Origin: an uncultured Tateyamaria sp.
Lineage (GTDB): Bacteria; Pseudomonadota; Alphaproteobacteria; Rhodobacterales; Rhodobacteraceae
Assembly (NCBI RefSeq): GCF_947504105.1
Contig: NZ_CANNGP010000006.1
Location: 115,942-179,941, forward strand
Length of the DNA: 64,000 nt
Reading direction: 5' to 3'
The notes below the pieces were generated by a model. It was not told the DNA's origin. It was given only the letters and a program-made list of their open reading frames with translations, and made no database searches. Both the position numbers and the translations under genes were made by a program. This document shows, one piece after another, positions 25,765 through 32,940 of this stretch. Each line of letters begins with the position of its first letter. Positions within the stretch are counted from its first letter, which is position 1.

Positions 25765-26829
25765 TCACGCCACGAGCCTCCCATCTTCTGCAAAGTAGAA
25801 GGCCTGAGATGCATCCATGTAGAACTCATGCCGCTCCCCCACTTCGTAGGGGTGCACGCCATGAGCCAAAGAAACCCATCCGTCATCGCCAATCTGAAAA
25901 TGCGCACTGGATTCTGACCCGGACAATTCGGTCACCAGAACAGTGCCATCCAACTTAACATAATCTGTCCCCGCGGGGACAGGCGTCACGTGGTGGGGCC
26001 GGATGGCAAGCGTATAGACCCCGTCGGCGATTTCCGCCGCTGGCCCAGAAAGCGCCCAGCTTGCCCCTGTCTCCATCTGAGCGGTCCCGCCTGACTTGGT
26101 GATCCGCGCGGCATTGATGGGCGGATCGGAAAAGACCCGTGCCGCCGTCAGATTGTCCGGCTTGCGATAGATATGAGCCGTCGTGCCAAACTGGGTGACG
26201 ACACCATCGTCCATCAGCGCCGTCTTGCCCCCCAGCAACAGCGCCTCTTCTGGCTCGGACGTGGCATATACCACAACCGCACCGCGACCGGCGAACAACT
26301 CCGGCAGTTGCTCCCGCAGTTCTTCGCGCAGCTTGTAGTCGAGATTGGCGAGGGGTTCATCGAGGAACACCGCCCGACTTTCCTTAGCGATTGCGCGGGC
26401 CAGCGCGCACCGTTGCTGCTGGCCACCCGACAATTCCTGCGGGCGACGGTGCAGCATCGGACGCAATTGCAGGATGTCAGCTGCTTCTTCGACCCGCCCC
26501 TGAATTTCGGACTTCGCCATGCCTGCAACCCGCAGCGGGGAGGCGATGTTATCGAAAACCGTCATATGCGGATAGTTCACGAAAAACTGGTGCACGAGGC
26601 TGATGTTGCGTTTCTGCGTCGACAGTCGCGACACGTTCTGTCCGTCCATCCAGACCTCGCCATCGGCCAGTGGATCGAGGCCAGCCATCAGCTTGATCAA
26701 AGATGTTTTGCCCGATGCGGTCTGCCCCAGCAGGACATTAAAATGTCCAGGCTCCATCACCAGCGATGTGGGCTTGATATGGGTGATGCCGCGCACGCGC
26801 TTGGTGGCGTCTTTCAGCTCGAGTGTCAT
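25765..26829 (-). CDS. glpS: glycerol ABC transporter ATP-binding protein lacking the H-loop histidine
   Basis: 354-residue ATPase. Walker A is the unusual GQTASGKT (35-42), Q-loop HQFFVNYPHM (80-89), signature LSGGQQQR (133-140), Walker B VFLDEPLANLD (about 154-164). Where the H-loop should read THD, the sequence is YATSEPEEAL, so Ser191 replaces the switch histidine. A TOBE-type C-terminal domain follows (LAIRPHHVTPV). The partner GlpT has the H-loop but a degenerate signature, so both defects fall on the same composite ATP site. The ATG at 26829 (MTLELKDATK) follows TAGGAAC; earlier starts overlap a strong palindrome. Confidence 0.87.
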   Translation of the reverse strand: MTLELKDATKRVRGITHIKPTSLVMEPGHFNVLLGQTASGKTSLIKLMAGLDPLADGEVWMDGQNVSRLSTQKRNISLVHQFFVNYPHMTVFDNIASPLRVAGMAKSEIQGRVEEAADILQLRPMLHRRPQELSGGQQQRCALARAIAKESRAVFLDEPLANLDYKLREELREQLPELFAGRGAVVVYATSEPEEALLLGGKTALMDDGVVTQFGTTAHIYRKPDNLTAARVFSDPPINAARITKSGGTAQMETGASWALSGPAAEIADGVYTLAIRPHHVTPVPAGTDYVKLDGTVLVTELSGSESSAHFQIGDDGWVSLAHGVHPYEVGERHEFYMDASQAFYFAEDGRLVA

Positions 26830-26851
26830 TGTTCCTACCCGCGAAGAATGA

Positions 26852-26879
26852 GGTCGAAGCACGCGCGCGTGCTTCGACC
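26852..26879. promoter_or_regulatory. 28-bp perfect palindrome between glpV and glpS
   Basis: GGTCGAAGCACGCG is followed immediately by its exact reverse complement, giving a 28-bp perfect palindrome 43-71 bases after the glpV stop and 22 bases before the glpS start. As RNA it folds into a 12-bp hairpin with a 4-base loop. It is followed by no U-run. It probably insulates or stabilises the abundant glpV message. Confidence 0.65.
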
Positions 26880-26922
26880 AGGTGTCAGCCCCCCATGTTG
26901 GGAAAGGGGACCGACGGGGAGT

Positions 26923-28656
26923 TTACTGCTGCCAGCGGGCAACCAGGTCGTCGTAGTTCACGGTCTCGCCTTGCGGCTTCTCGTTCTCTAGCTTCGGCTT
27001 GGCGCCGCCGTTGGCGAACCAGTATTCGGCGTCCTGCTCTTCGTTCAGACGTGGGCCACAGCCGCCATAGACACCGGCCGCTTCGTCCGCCTGCTGCATC
27101 CGGGCCATGGTGATGTCCATCTCCTCGGCCAGACGATCCATCGCCTGCTGCGGTGTGAAGGCACCCGAGTTCACATCACCGATCTGCTGCCACCAGATCT
27201 GGGCCAGCTTCGGATAGTCAGGCACGTTGATGCCGGTCGGCGACCATGCAACGCGGTCAGGCGAGCGGTAGAATTCCACCAGACCACCCAGCTTGGGCGC
27301 ACGTTCAGTGAACGACTCGTGGTTGACCGAGCTGTCGCGGATGAAGGTCAGACCCACATGGGACTTCTTCACGTCGACCGTCTTGGACGTCACGAACTGG
27401 GCATAGAGCCAAGCCGCCTGTGCGCGCTCGGAAGGCGTGGATTTGAGGAAGGTCCACGACCCCACATCCTGATAGCCAACCTTCTGCCCTTCGGTCCAGT
27501 ATGGGCCATGCGGGCTGGGCGCCATCCGCCACAGCGGGTTGCCCTCGTCATCCACGGTGTTGTTGCCTTCGGACTTCGGCTTGACCATATCGGCGGTAAA
27601 GGCGGTGTACCAGAAGATCTGCTGCGCCACGTTGCCTTGTGCCAATGCGGGCAGCGACTGGTAGAAGTCATAGGATGCCGCACCGGGTGGTGCGTAGTTG
27701 CGCAGCCATTCATCCCATTTACGGATCGCGTAAACCGCCGCAGGACCGTTGGCCGCACCACCACGGGTCACACTTGCGCCCGCCGGGTTGCACGAACCGG
27801 CTTCCATGCGGATGCCCCATTCGTCAATTGGCACACCGTTTGGCTCACCTACCGAACCGGTGCCTGCCATGGAAAGCCACGCATCGGTCATGCGCCAACC
27901 AAGGTCGGGCGCACGCTTGCCATAGTCCATGTGGCCGTAGATCGCCACGCCGTCGATTTCCTTGACGTCGTTCGAGAAGAACTCGGCGATGTCTTCGTAG
28001 GCCGACCAGTTGACCGGCACGCCCAGCTCATAGCCGTACTTGGCTTGGAACGCCGCCTTGTTGTCTTCGTCATCGAACCAGTCCTTGCGGAACCAGTAGA
28101 GGTTCGCGAACTGCTGATCCGGCAACTGGTACAGGTTACCATCGGGACCAGTGGTAAACTGGATACCCATGAAGTCTTCCAGGTCCAGCGTCGGGCTGGT
28201 TGTGCCCGCCCAGTCGCCCGCCATCTGCTCGGTCAGGTTATAGGCCAGCTGCAGGCGCGAGTGCGTCCCGATCAGGTCGGAGTCGTTGACATAGCCGTCA
28301 TAGAGGTTCCGCTGGGTCTGCATCTGCGTTTGAACAGCCTGCACAACCTCGCCCTCACCAAGGATCTGATGGTTCACCTTGATGCCGGTGATTTCCTCGA
28401 ACGCCTTGGTCAGCACCTCGGACTCGTAGCCGTGGGTCGGAATACCCTCGGACAGCACGTTGATTTCCATGCCCGAGAAGGGTTCAGCCGCCTGGATAAA
28501 CCACTCCATCTCCGACATCTGCTCATCCTTGCTGAGCGTGGATGGCTGGAATTCCTGATCAATCCATTTCTGGGCTGCCGCCGTATCGGCAAAAGCAGTC
28601 CCATGCCCCGCAATGACTGCAGCTACAGCCGTCGCGGAGAGAAGATACTTGCGCAT
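26923..28656 (-). CDS. glpV: glycerol ABC transporter substrate-binding protein
   Basis: 577-residue periplasmic binding protein, longer than most sugar-binding proteins, as is usual for GlpV. Signal peptide about residues 1-24 (ending HGTAFA), then DTAAAQKWIDQEFQPSTLSK. It contains MEINVLSEGIPTHGYES, VQTQMQTQRNLYDGYVNDSD and, near the C-terminus, YGGCGPRLNEEQDAEYWFANGG with a likely Cys partner earlier (EAGSCNPAG). The ATG at 28656 has GGGAGGACACAAG upstream. First gene of the glpVSTPQ-DUF2160 operon; a sigma-70-like promoter is visible at 28707-28736. No glpD, glpK or glpR lies in the window. Confidence 0.88.
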   Translation of the reverse strand: MRKYLLSATAVAAVIAGHGTAFADTAAAQKWIDQEFQPSTLSKDEQMSEMEWFIQAAEPFSGMEINVLSEGIPTHGYESEVLTKAFEEITGIKVNHQILGEGEVVQAVQTQMQTQRNLYDGYVNDSDLIGTHSRLQLAYNLTEQMAGDWAGTTSPTLDLEDFMGIQFTTGPDGNLYQLPDQQFANLYWFRKDWFDDEDNKAAFQAKYGYELGVPVNWSAYEDIAEFFSNDVKEIDGVAIYGHMDYGKRAPDLGWRMTDAWLSMAGTGSVGEPNGVPIDEWGIRMEAGSCNPAGASVTRGGAANGPAAVYAIRKWDEWLRNYAPPGAASYDFYQSLPALAQGNVAQQIFWYTAFTADMVKPKSEGNNTVDDEGNPLWRMAPSPHGPYWTEGQKVGYQDVGSWTFLKSTPSERAQAAWLYAQFVTSKTVDVKKSHVGLTFIRDSSVNHESFTERAPKLGGLVEFYRSPDRVAWSPTGINVPDYPKLAQIWWQQIGDVNSGAFTPQQAMDRLAEEMDITMARMQQADEAAGVYGGCGPRLNEEQDAEYWFANGGAKPKLENEKPQGETVNYDDLVARWQQ

Positions 28657-29116
28657 CTTGTGTCCTCCCAAATTTCTATGTGAGCCGGATTTCGCCGACT
28701 GTGCTTACGATAGGCGCAAAGTAAATTTTCTGTCAAACTAAAAAGTTAGTAGAAATAAAACATTTATAATCAATACCTTAAAGTCATCAAAGCCCTTTGA
28801 AACACTTCTATGGGCCACATTCTTTGACGACCTGAATCATTCAAGCGTGACGAGGATCAACCACGACTGCGGCAGAAAAAGGCGACATCTGTTTTTAATT
28901 CCAAGACCGCCCCAGGCAGTCTGGTGAACGATACGCCTGGTCAGTCGAACCTGTATACACCGCATATCGAACAAAGCACTGCTTCCTCCCAGCGATATTG
29001 TTTTGCACTGGACGCGCCCTTGCTGACCGTGGTCCATGGCCATTACGCGCGGTGTGGTTTTCATCTGATCCCCCTGCGTTCGAGCCACTGACGAACAGAA
29101 CACCGGAGCCCTTTAG
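28657..29116. other. divergent intergenic region between glpV and the MDR dehydrogenase
   Basis: 460 bases with no supportable gene. The part nearest glpV (about 28710-28790) is strikingly A+T-rich and holds the candidate glp promoter and a short repeat AACT-AAAA-AGTT (28736-28747) that might be a regulator site. The half nearest 29117 is ordinary; a weak 88-codon frame on the minus strand there has no ribosome-binding site or recognisable family. Confidence 0.6.
28707..28736 (-). promoter_or_regulatory. candidate sigma-70 promoter of the glp operon
   Basis: On the minus strand TTGACA (28731-28736, a perfect -35) is followed by an 18-base spacer and TATCGT (28707-28712). Transcription would begin near 28700 and leave a leader of about 45 bases before the glpV ATG. 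The same -10 form TATCGT is seen before the LacI gene at 3474. Confidence 0.5.
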
Positions 29117-30208
29117 ATGACGCTTCCCAAAACAATGAACGCAATGGTCACGATGGGTCACGGCGATCTGGATCAAATGGTCTGGCACGCCGAATGGCCG
29201 CGCCCGGACCCTGCTAAAGGCGAGGTTCTGGTCAAAGTTGGTGCCTGCGGGTTGAACAACACCGACGTGAACACCCGCTCCGGCTGGTATTCCAAAACCG
29301 TAACCGAGGCGACGACAGGCGGCGCGTTTGAAGAGGTCGGCGAAGAGGACCCAAGTTGGGGCGGCGCCCCCATCAGTTTTCCCCGCGTTCAGGGCGCGGA
29401 TGTGTGCGGCACCATCGTTGCCGTAGGCGATGGCATTGATCCGGCGCGCATTGGGGAACGGGTGATCACCGACAACTGGCTGCGTGACCCAACGGACCTG
29501 AGCAACAAGAACAAAACGGGTTACTTCGGATCGGAACGCGATGGCGGCTTTGCCGAGTACACAACCATGCCCGCGCGCAACGCCGTGGCCGTCAAATCCG
29601 ATCTGTCGGATGCCGAATTGGCGACATTCTCGTGCTCCTATTCCACGGCAGAGGGCATGCTGACCCGGGCGCGTGTAACAGATCAGGACACTGTATTGAT
29701 CCCCGGAGCGTCGGGTGGCGTTGGCGGCGCCTTGGTGCAGCTTGCCAAGCGGCGTGGCGCGCGCGTCATTGCCTTGGCGTCCGAGGCCAAGCATGCCGAT
29801 GTTAACGCTTTGGGTGCCGATGTGGTGCTGCCCCGCGCGCCGACGAACCTGAAGACCGCTTTGAGCGGCGAAAAGGTCACCGTACTGGCGGATGTTGTTG
29901 GGGGGGCGTACTGGCCCACCATGATCGACGTGCTGGAGTGCGGAGGCCGCTATACATGTTCCGGTGCCATCGCTGGCCCCATTGTCGAGATGGATCTGCG
30001 CACATTCTACCTGCGGGACCTGACGTTCACAGGTTCCACCGTCATTGATCTTGAGGTCATGCCAAACCTTGTCCGGTACATCGAACAGGGCGAAATCCAA
30101 CCCGCTCTGGCAGCCACTTACCCCTTGTCCGAGTTGCACGCCGCGCAAACGGCATTCATCGCCAAACAGCACACCGGAAACACCGTTGTCGTGCCCTGGC
30201 GACAGTAA
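29117..30208 (+). CDS. MDR-superfamily alcohol dehydrogenase / quinone oxidoreductase
   Basis: 363-residue NAD(P)H-dependent oxidoreductase of the medium-chain family. GroES-like N-terminus with VLVKVGACGLNNTDVNTRSGWY (quoted as ACGLNNTDVNTRSG), GADVCGTIVAVGDGID, then the Rossmann motif GASGGVGGALVQLAKRRGA (about 196-214). The catalytic-zinc Cys position is occupied by Asn (GLNNTD) and no four-Cys structural zinc lobe is visible, so a zinc-independent quinone-oxidoreductase-like enzyme is likely. GGAG lies 10 bases before the ATG. It is divergent from glp and convergent with urt, so it appears to be a single-gene unit. Substrate unknown. Confidence 0.8.
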   Translation: MTLPKTMNAMVTMGHGDLDQMVWHAEWPRPDPAKGEVLVKVGACGLNNTDVNTRSGWYSKTVTEATTGGAFEEVGEEDPSWGGAPISFPRVQGADVCGTIVAVGDGIDPARIGERVITDNWLRDPTDLSNKNKTGYFGSERDGGFAEYTTMPARNAVAVKSDLSDAELATFSCSYSTAEGMLTRARVTDQDTVLIPGASGGVGGALVQLAKRRGARVIALASEAKHADVNALGADVVLPRAPTNLKTALSGEKVTVLADVVGGAYWPTMIDVLECGGRYTCSGAIAGPIVEMDLRTFYLRDLTFTGSTVIDLEVMPNLVRYIEQGEIQPALAATYPLSELHAAQTAFIAKQHTGNTVVVPWRQ

Positions 30209-30235
30209 AACGCAGGCATCCCAGTGAGATTGATT

Positions 30236-30943
30236 TTAGACCGAGACAGCCTTCAGCAAATCTGAACGTTCAATGTCGGCGCGCCGTCCTTCCAGCTTAA
30301 CCACTCCGCGCTCAAGCACCGTGAACCTGTCGCCAAGATCAAAGGCAAAATCGAAATACTGTTCGACCAGCACAATGGCCATCTGCCCCCGCTCCCGCAG
30401 GGTCGAGATGACCTCGCCGATCTGCTTGATGATGTTGGGCTGAATACCTTCGGTCGGCTCATCCAGCAGCAGAAGCTTGGGTTCGGTGACCAGTGCACGG
30501 GCGATGGCAAGCTGCTGTTGCTGGCCGCCCGACAGGTCTCCACCACGACGATGCAGAAAATCTTTCAGGATCGGGAACAAGTCAAAAATCTCGTCTGGAA
30601 TTCTGTGTTTGCTACGTGGCAGGCAGGCAAAACCGGTCTCAAGGTTTTCCTGCACAGTCAGGAACGGAAAAATCTCCCGCCCCTGCGGCACGTAGGCGAC
30701 GCCCTTCTGAGCAAGGGCGTGGGCACTGGATTTACCGATCTCTTCGGCGTCGAGCCGGTACATACCATCGCTGCGAACATGTGTACCCGAGATGGCCTTG
30801 AGCAGGCTGGTCTTGCCGACACCGTTGGTGCCCATCACGCATGTGACCTCACCCCGCCGCGCCGTCAGGTCGATGCCACGCAGAATTTCGCTACCGCCGT
30901 AGTGCAGGGTCAGCCCTTCGATTTCGAGCAGGTTATCGGCCAA
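30236..30943 (-). CDS. urtE: urea ABC transporter ATP-binding protein UrtE
   Basis: 235-residue LivF-type ATPase of the urea importer. Walker A GTNGVGKT (38-45), Q-loop YVPQGREIFPFLTV (84-97), signature LSGGQQQQ (137-144), Walker B LLLLDEPTEGIQPNI, H-loop is replaced by LVEQYF as is normal for LivF/UrtE. The motifs HYGGSEILRGIDL and EPTEGIQPNIIKQI are typical of UrtE. No ATG is available near the expected start; the TTG at 30943 with GAGGTG 5-10 bases upstream gives the normal length and overlaps the end of urtD by 11 bases. It ends the urtABCDE operon; no urease genes follow in this window. Confidence 0.87.
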   Translation of the reverse strand: MADNLLEIEGLTLHYGGSEILRGIDLTARRGEVTCVMGTNGVGKTSLLKAISGTHVRSDGMYRLDAEEIGKSSAHALAQKGVAYVPQGREIFPFLTVQENLETGFACLPRSKHRIPDEIFDLFPILKDFLHRRGGDLSGGQQQQLAIARALVTEPKLLLLDEPTEGIQPNIIKQIGEVISTLRERGQMAIVLVEQYFDFAFDLGDRFTVLERGVVKLEGRRADIERSDLLKAVSV

Positions 30944-31672
30944 GGTACACCTCGATGACGGCTTCGTTGGATGTGACGTGATCAATCGATCCTTCGGCCA
31001 GAACCGAACCTTCGTGCAGCACGGTGACTTTGCAATCGAGGCGGCGGACAAACTCCATGTCGTGCTCGACCACCACAACCGCGCGGGTTTTGGCCGCCTC
31101 GACCAGAATTTCGGTTGTGTGTTCGCGTTCCGCCGGAGTCATACCCGCTGCCGGTTCATCGACCAGAAGCAGGCGTGGTTCCTGTGCAAGCAGCATGCCA
31201 ATCTCCAGCCACTGTTTCTGACCATGGCTCAATTCGCCCGCCTTGCGGGCGAGTGCAGCGACCAGTCCGATCTCACCGGCCAAGTCTTCGACCCGGTCCT
31301 GATCTGCACGTGACGCGCGGAAGTTCAGAACGGCAAAGGGGATCGTTTCTTTTTCAACGCCAGCATCAGGTTTTCGGCAACCGTCTGGTCTTCGAACACC
31401 GTTGGGCGCTGGAACTTCCGCCCGACCCCCGCCTGCGCGATCTGGCTTTCTGACATCGACAGAAGCGATTGCGATTTTTCGCCCCACAGCACGCGCCCCT
31501 CGTCGGGTCGCGTCTTTCCCGTCACAATGTCCATGAAAGTGGTTTTACCTGCGCCGTTTGGCCCGATGACCGCGCGCATCTCGGCCTCGCCAATCTGGAA
31601 CGTCAGATTGTTGATCGCTTTGAACCCATCGAATGAGACGGACACACCGGACACTTCAAGAAGTGTGCTCAT
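30933..31672 (-). pseudogene. urtD: urea ABC transporter ATP-binding protein UrtD, split by a one-base frameshift
   Basis: LivG-type ATPase. The first frame, from the ATG at 31672 (ATGA overlap with urtC), encodes Walker A GPNGAGKT and the Q-loop GVGRKFQRPTVFEDQTVAEN, then runs out of frame after LMLALKKK and stops at 31325. The other frame picks up at KETIPFAVLNF and supplies AGELSHGQKQWLEIGMLLAQ, LLLVDEPAAGMTPAE, VVVEHDMEFVR and the typical C-terminus IEVYLGR. The break is at an A-run on the coding strand (31350-31354): one extra A, or a -1 slip on AAA-AAG, restores a normal protein of about 246 residues. It may be a sequencing error, a real mutation or recoding; see findings. Confidence 0.82.
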
Positions 31673-32937
31673 GTCTCGGCCTCCTTTTCGCGTAACGCGC
31701 CCGCGTCGGGGCCAAGGTCAGCGCCGTGGCGGCTGGGTGATCTTTTGCTCGCAATAAAATCAAACAGTCCACCTAGCCCTTTGGGCGCGAACAGAGTGAC
31801 CACGACGAATGACAGTCCCAACAGGACTGTCCACCAGTTGACCCATTGGATCGTATAGAATCCAAGGTTGATGTCTGGTGCCTGACCGCCCGTGAAGTAG
31901 GTCGACAGGAGCGAAACGAAAGCCGCGCCAATCACCGCACCGTACAGCCGACCACGCCCGCCGATAGCGACCCAGACCGCAAGATATATGGAGGCGATCG
32001 GCGCAATCTCGGCCGGGTTGATGATCCCTGCCTGTGGGTAATAGAGCGCGCCGGCAATGCCTGCGATGACCGCGGTGAGCGTGAAGATAAAAAGTTTGTA
32101 TGCTTCGACAGGGTAGCCAAGGAACCGCACGCGGCTCTCGTCGTCGCGGATCGCACGAACGACCGAGCCGAACTTGCCCGACACCACCCAGACACACAGC
32201 AGGTAGCCCAGCCCAAGCGCCAGTGCCGATGCCCAGAAGAACCAGATCGACACGGTGGATTGCGGCACATCGCCCAGCCCCGGCAGGTTCTGCAGTCCGG
32301 ACAGTCCGTTATTGCCGCGCAACCCGCTGTCATTCTGGAACAGGTACAGCGACAGCGCGAGGGTCATCGCCTGCGTCAGGATCGACAGGTAAACACCTGT
32401 GACCCGACTGCGAAACGCGAGCCAGCCAAAGACCAAAGCCAGCAGCCCGGGTACCAGCACCACGGCCGCCAATTGTAAGGGCAGCGAATGGGCCACAGCC
32501 CAGATGGGCGGGAACTCGGAAGCGCCCACAACACCAAAGATTTGCGCTGCGATCCCGTCCGAGATTTCCTGGGTCGTTGGTGGCAATGGAGCGGCTGACA
32601 GGCTTTGTACTACGATGATTTCGGTACGGGCGTACATCAACCACATACCGATGGCGTAGCCACCGATACCGAAGAACGCCATGTGCCCGAGGCTCAGGAT
32701 GCCGCAATAGCCCCAGACCAAATCCATAGCGAGCGCGACAAGGCATAGGCAGAGTGTCTTACCGAGTGTCTTGACGAAGCTGGTCGAGATCACTCCGATG
32801 CCAAACCCTTCGGCCAGCACCGTCACGCCCAGAGTGAACAAGGCAAGGCAAGCCAGGAAAATCAGGACCGACGGGTTGTTCACCAGCAGAAACGTTGGCT
32901 TGCGTGCGGGCGCGGTATCAAGTGCGACGTTTATCAT
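31669..32937 (-). CDS. urtC: urea ABC transporter permease UrtC
   Basis: 422-residue LivM-type inner-membrane permease with about ten helices. Segments DLVWGYCGILSLGHMAFFGIGGYAIGMWLM (quoted as GYCGILSLGHMAFFGIGGYA), GVYLSILTQAMTLALSLYLFQ, AIRDDESRVRFLGYPVEAYKL and NWWTVLLGLSFVVVTLFAPKGL are diagnostic of UrtC. The cytoplasmic tail is charged. The ATG at 32937 lies 3 bases after urtB ends, and its stop overlaps the urtD start by ATGA. Confidence 0.92.
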   Translation of the reverse strand: MINVALDTAPARKPTFLLVNNPSVLIFLACLALFTLGVTVLAEGFGIGVISTSFVKTLGKTLCLCLVALAMDLVWGYCGILSLGHMAFFGIGGYAIGMWLMYARTEIIVVQSLSAAPLPPTTQEISDGIAAQIFGVVGASEFPPIWAVAHSLPLQLAAVVLVPGLLALVFGWLAFRSRVTGVYLSILTQAMTLALSLYLFQNDSGLRGNNGLSGLQNLPGLGDVPQSTVSIWFFWASALALGLGYLLCVWVVSGKFGSVVRAIRDDESRVRFLGYPVEAYKLFIFTLTAVIAGIAGALYYPQAGIINPAEIAPIASIYLAVWVAIGGRGRLYGAVIGAAFVSLLSTYFTGGQAPDINLGFYTIQWVNWWTVLLGLSFVVVTLFAPKGLGGLFDFIASKRSPSRHGADLGPDAGALREKEAET

Positions 32938-32940
32938 GGC

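Noticed and set aside
27319..28683. 454-codon open frame on the plus strand opposite glpV
   Set aside because: It is antisense to a well-identified binding protein whose signal peptide, start and family motifs are clear. The product has no recognisable domain and no ribosome-binding site; long antisense frames are common in G+C-rich DNA.
28895..30172. 425-codon open frame on the minus strand opposite the MDR dehydrogenase
   Set aside because: Mirror frame of a clear oxidoreductase gene with GroES-like and Rossmann motifs; the antisense product is Cys/His/Arg-rich with no family character.
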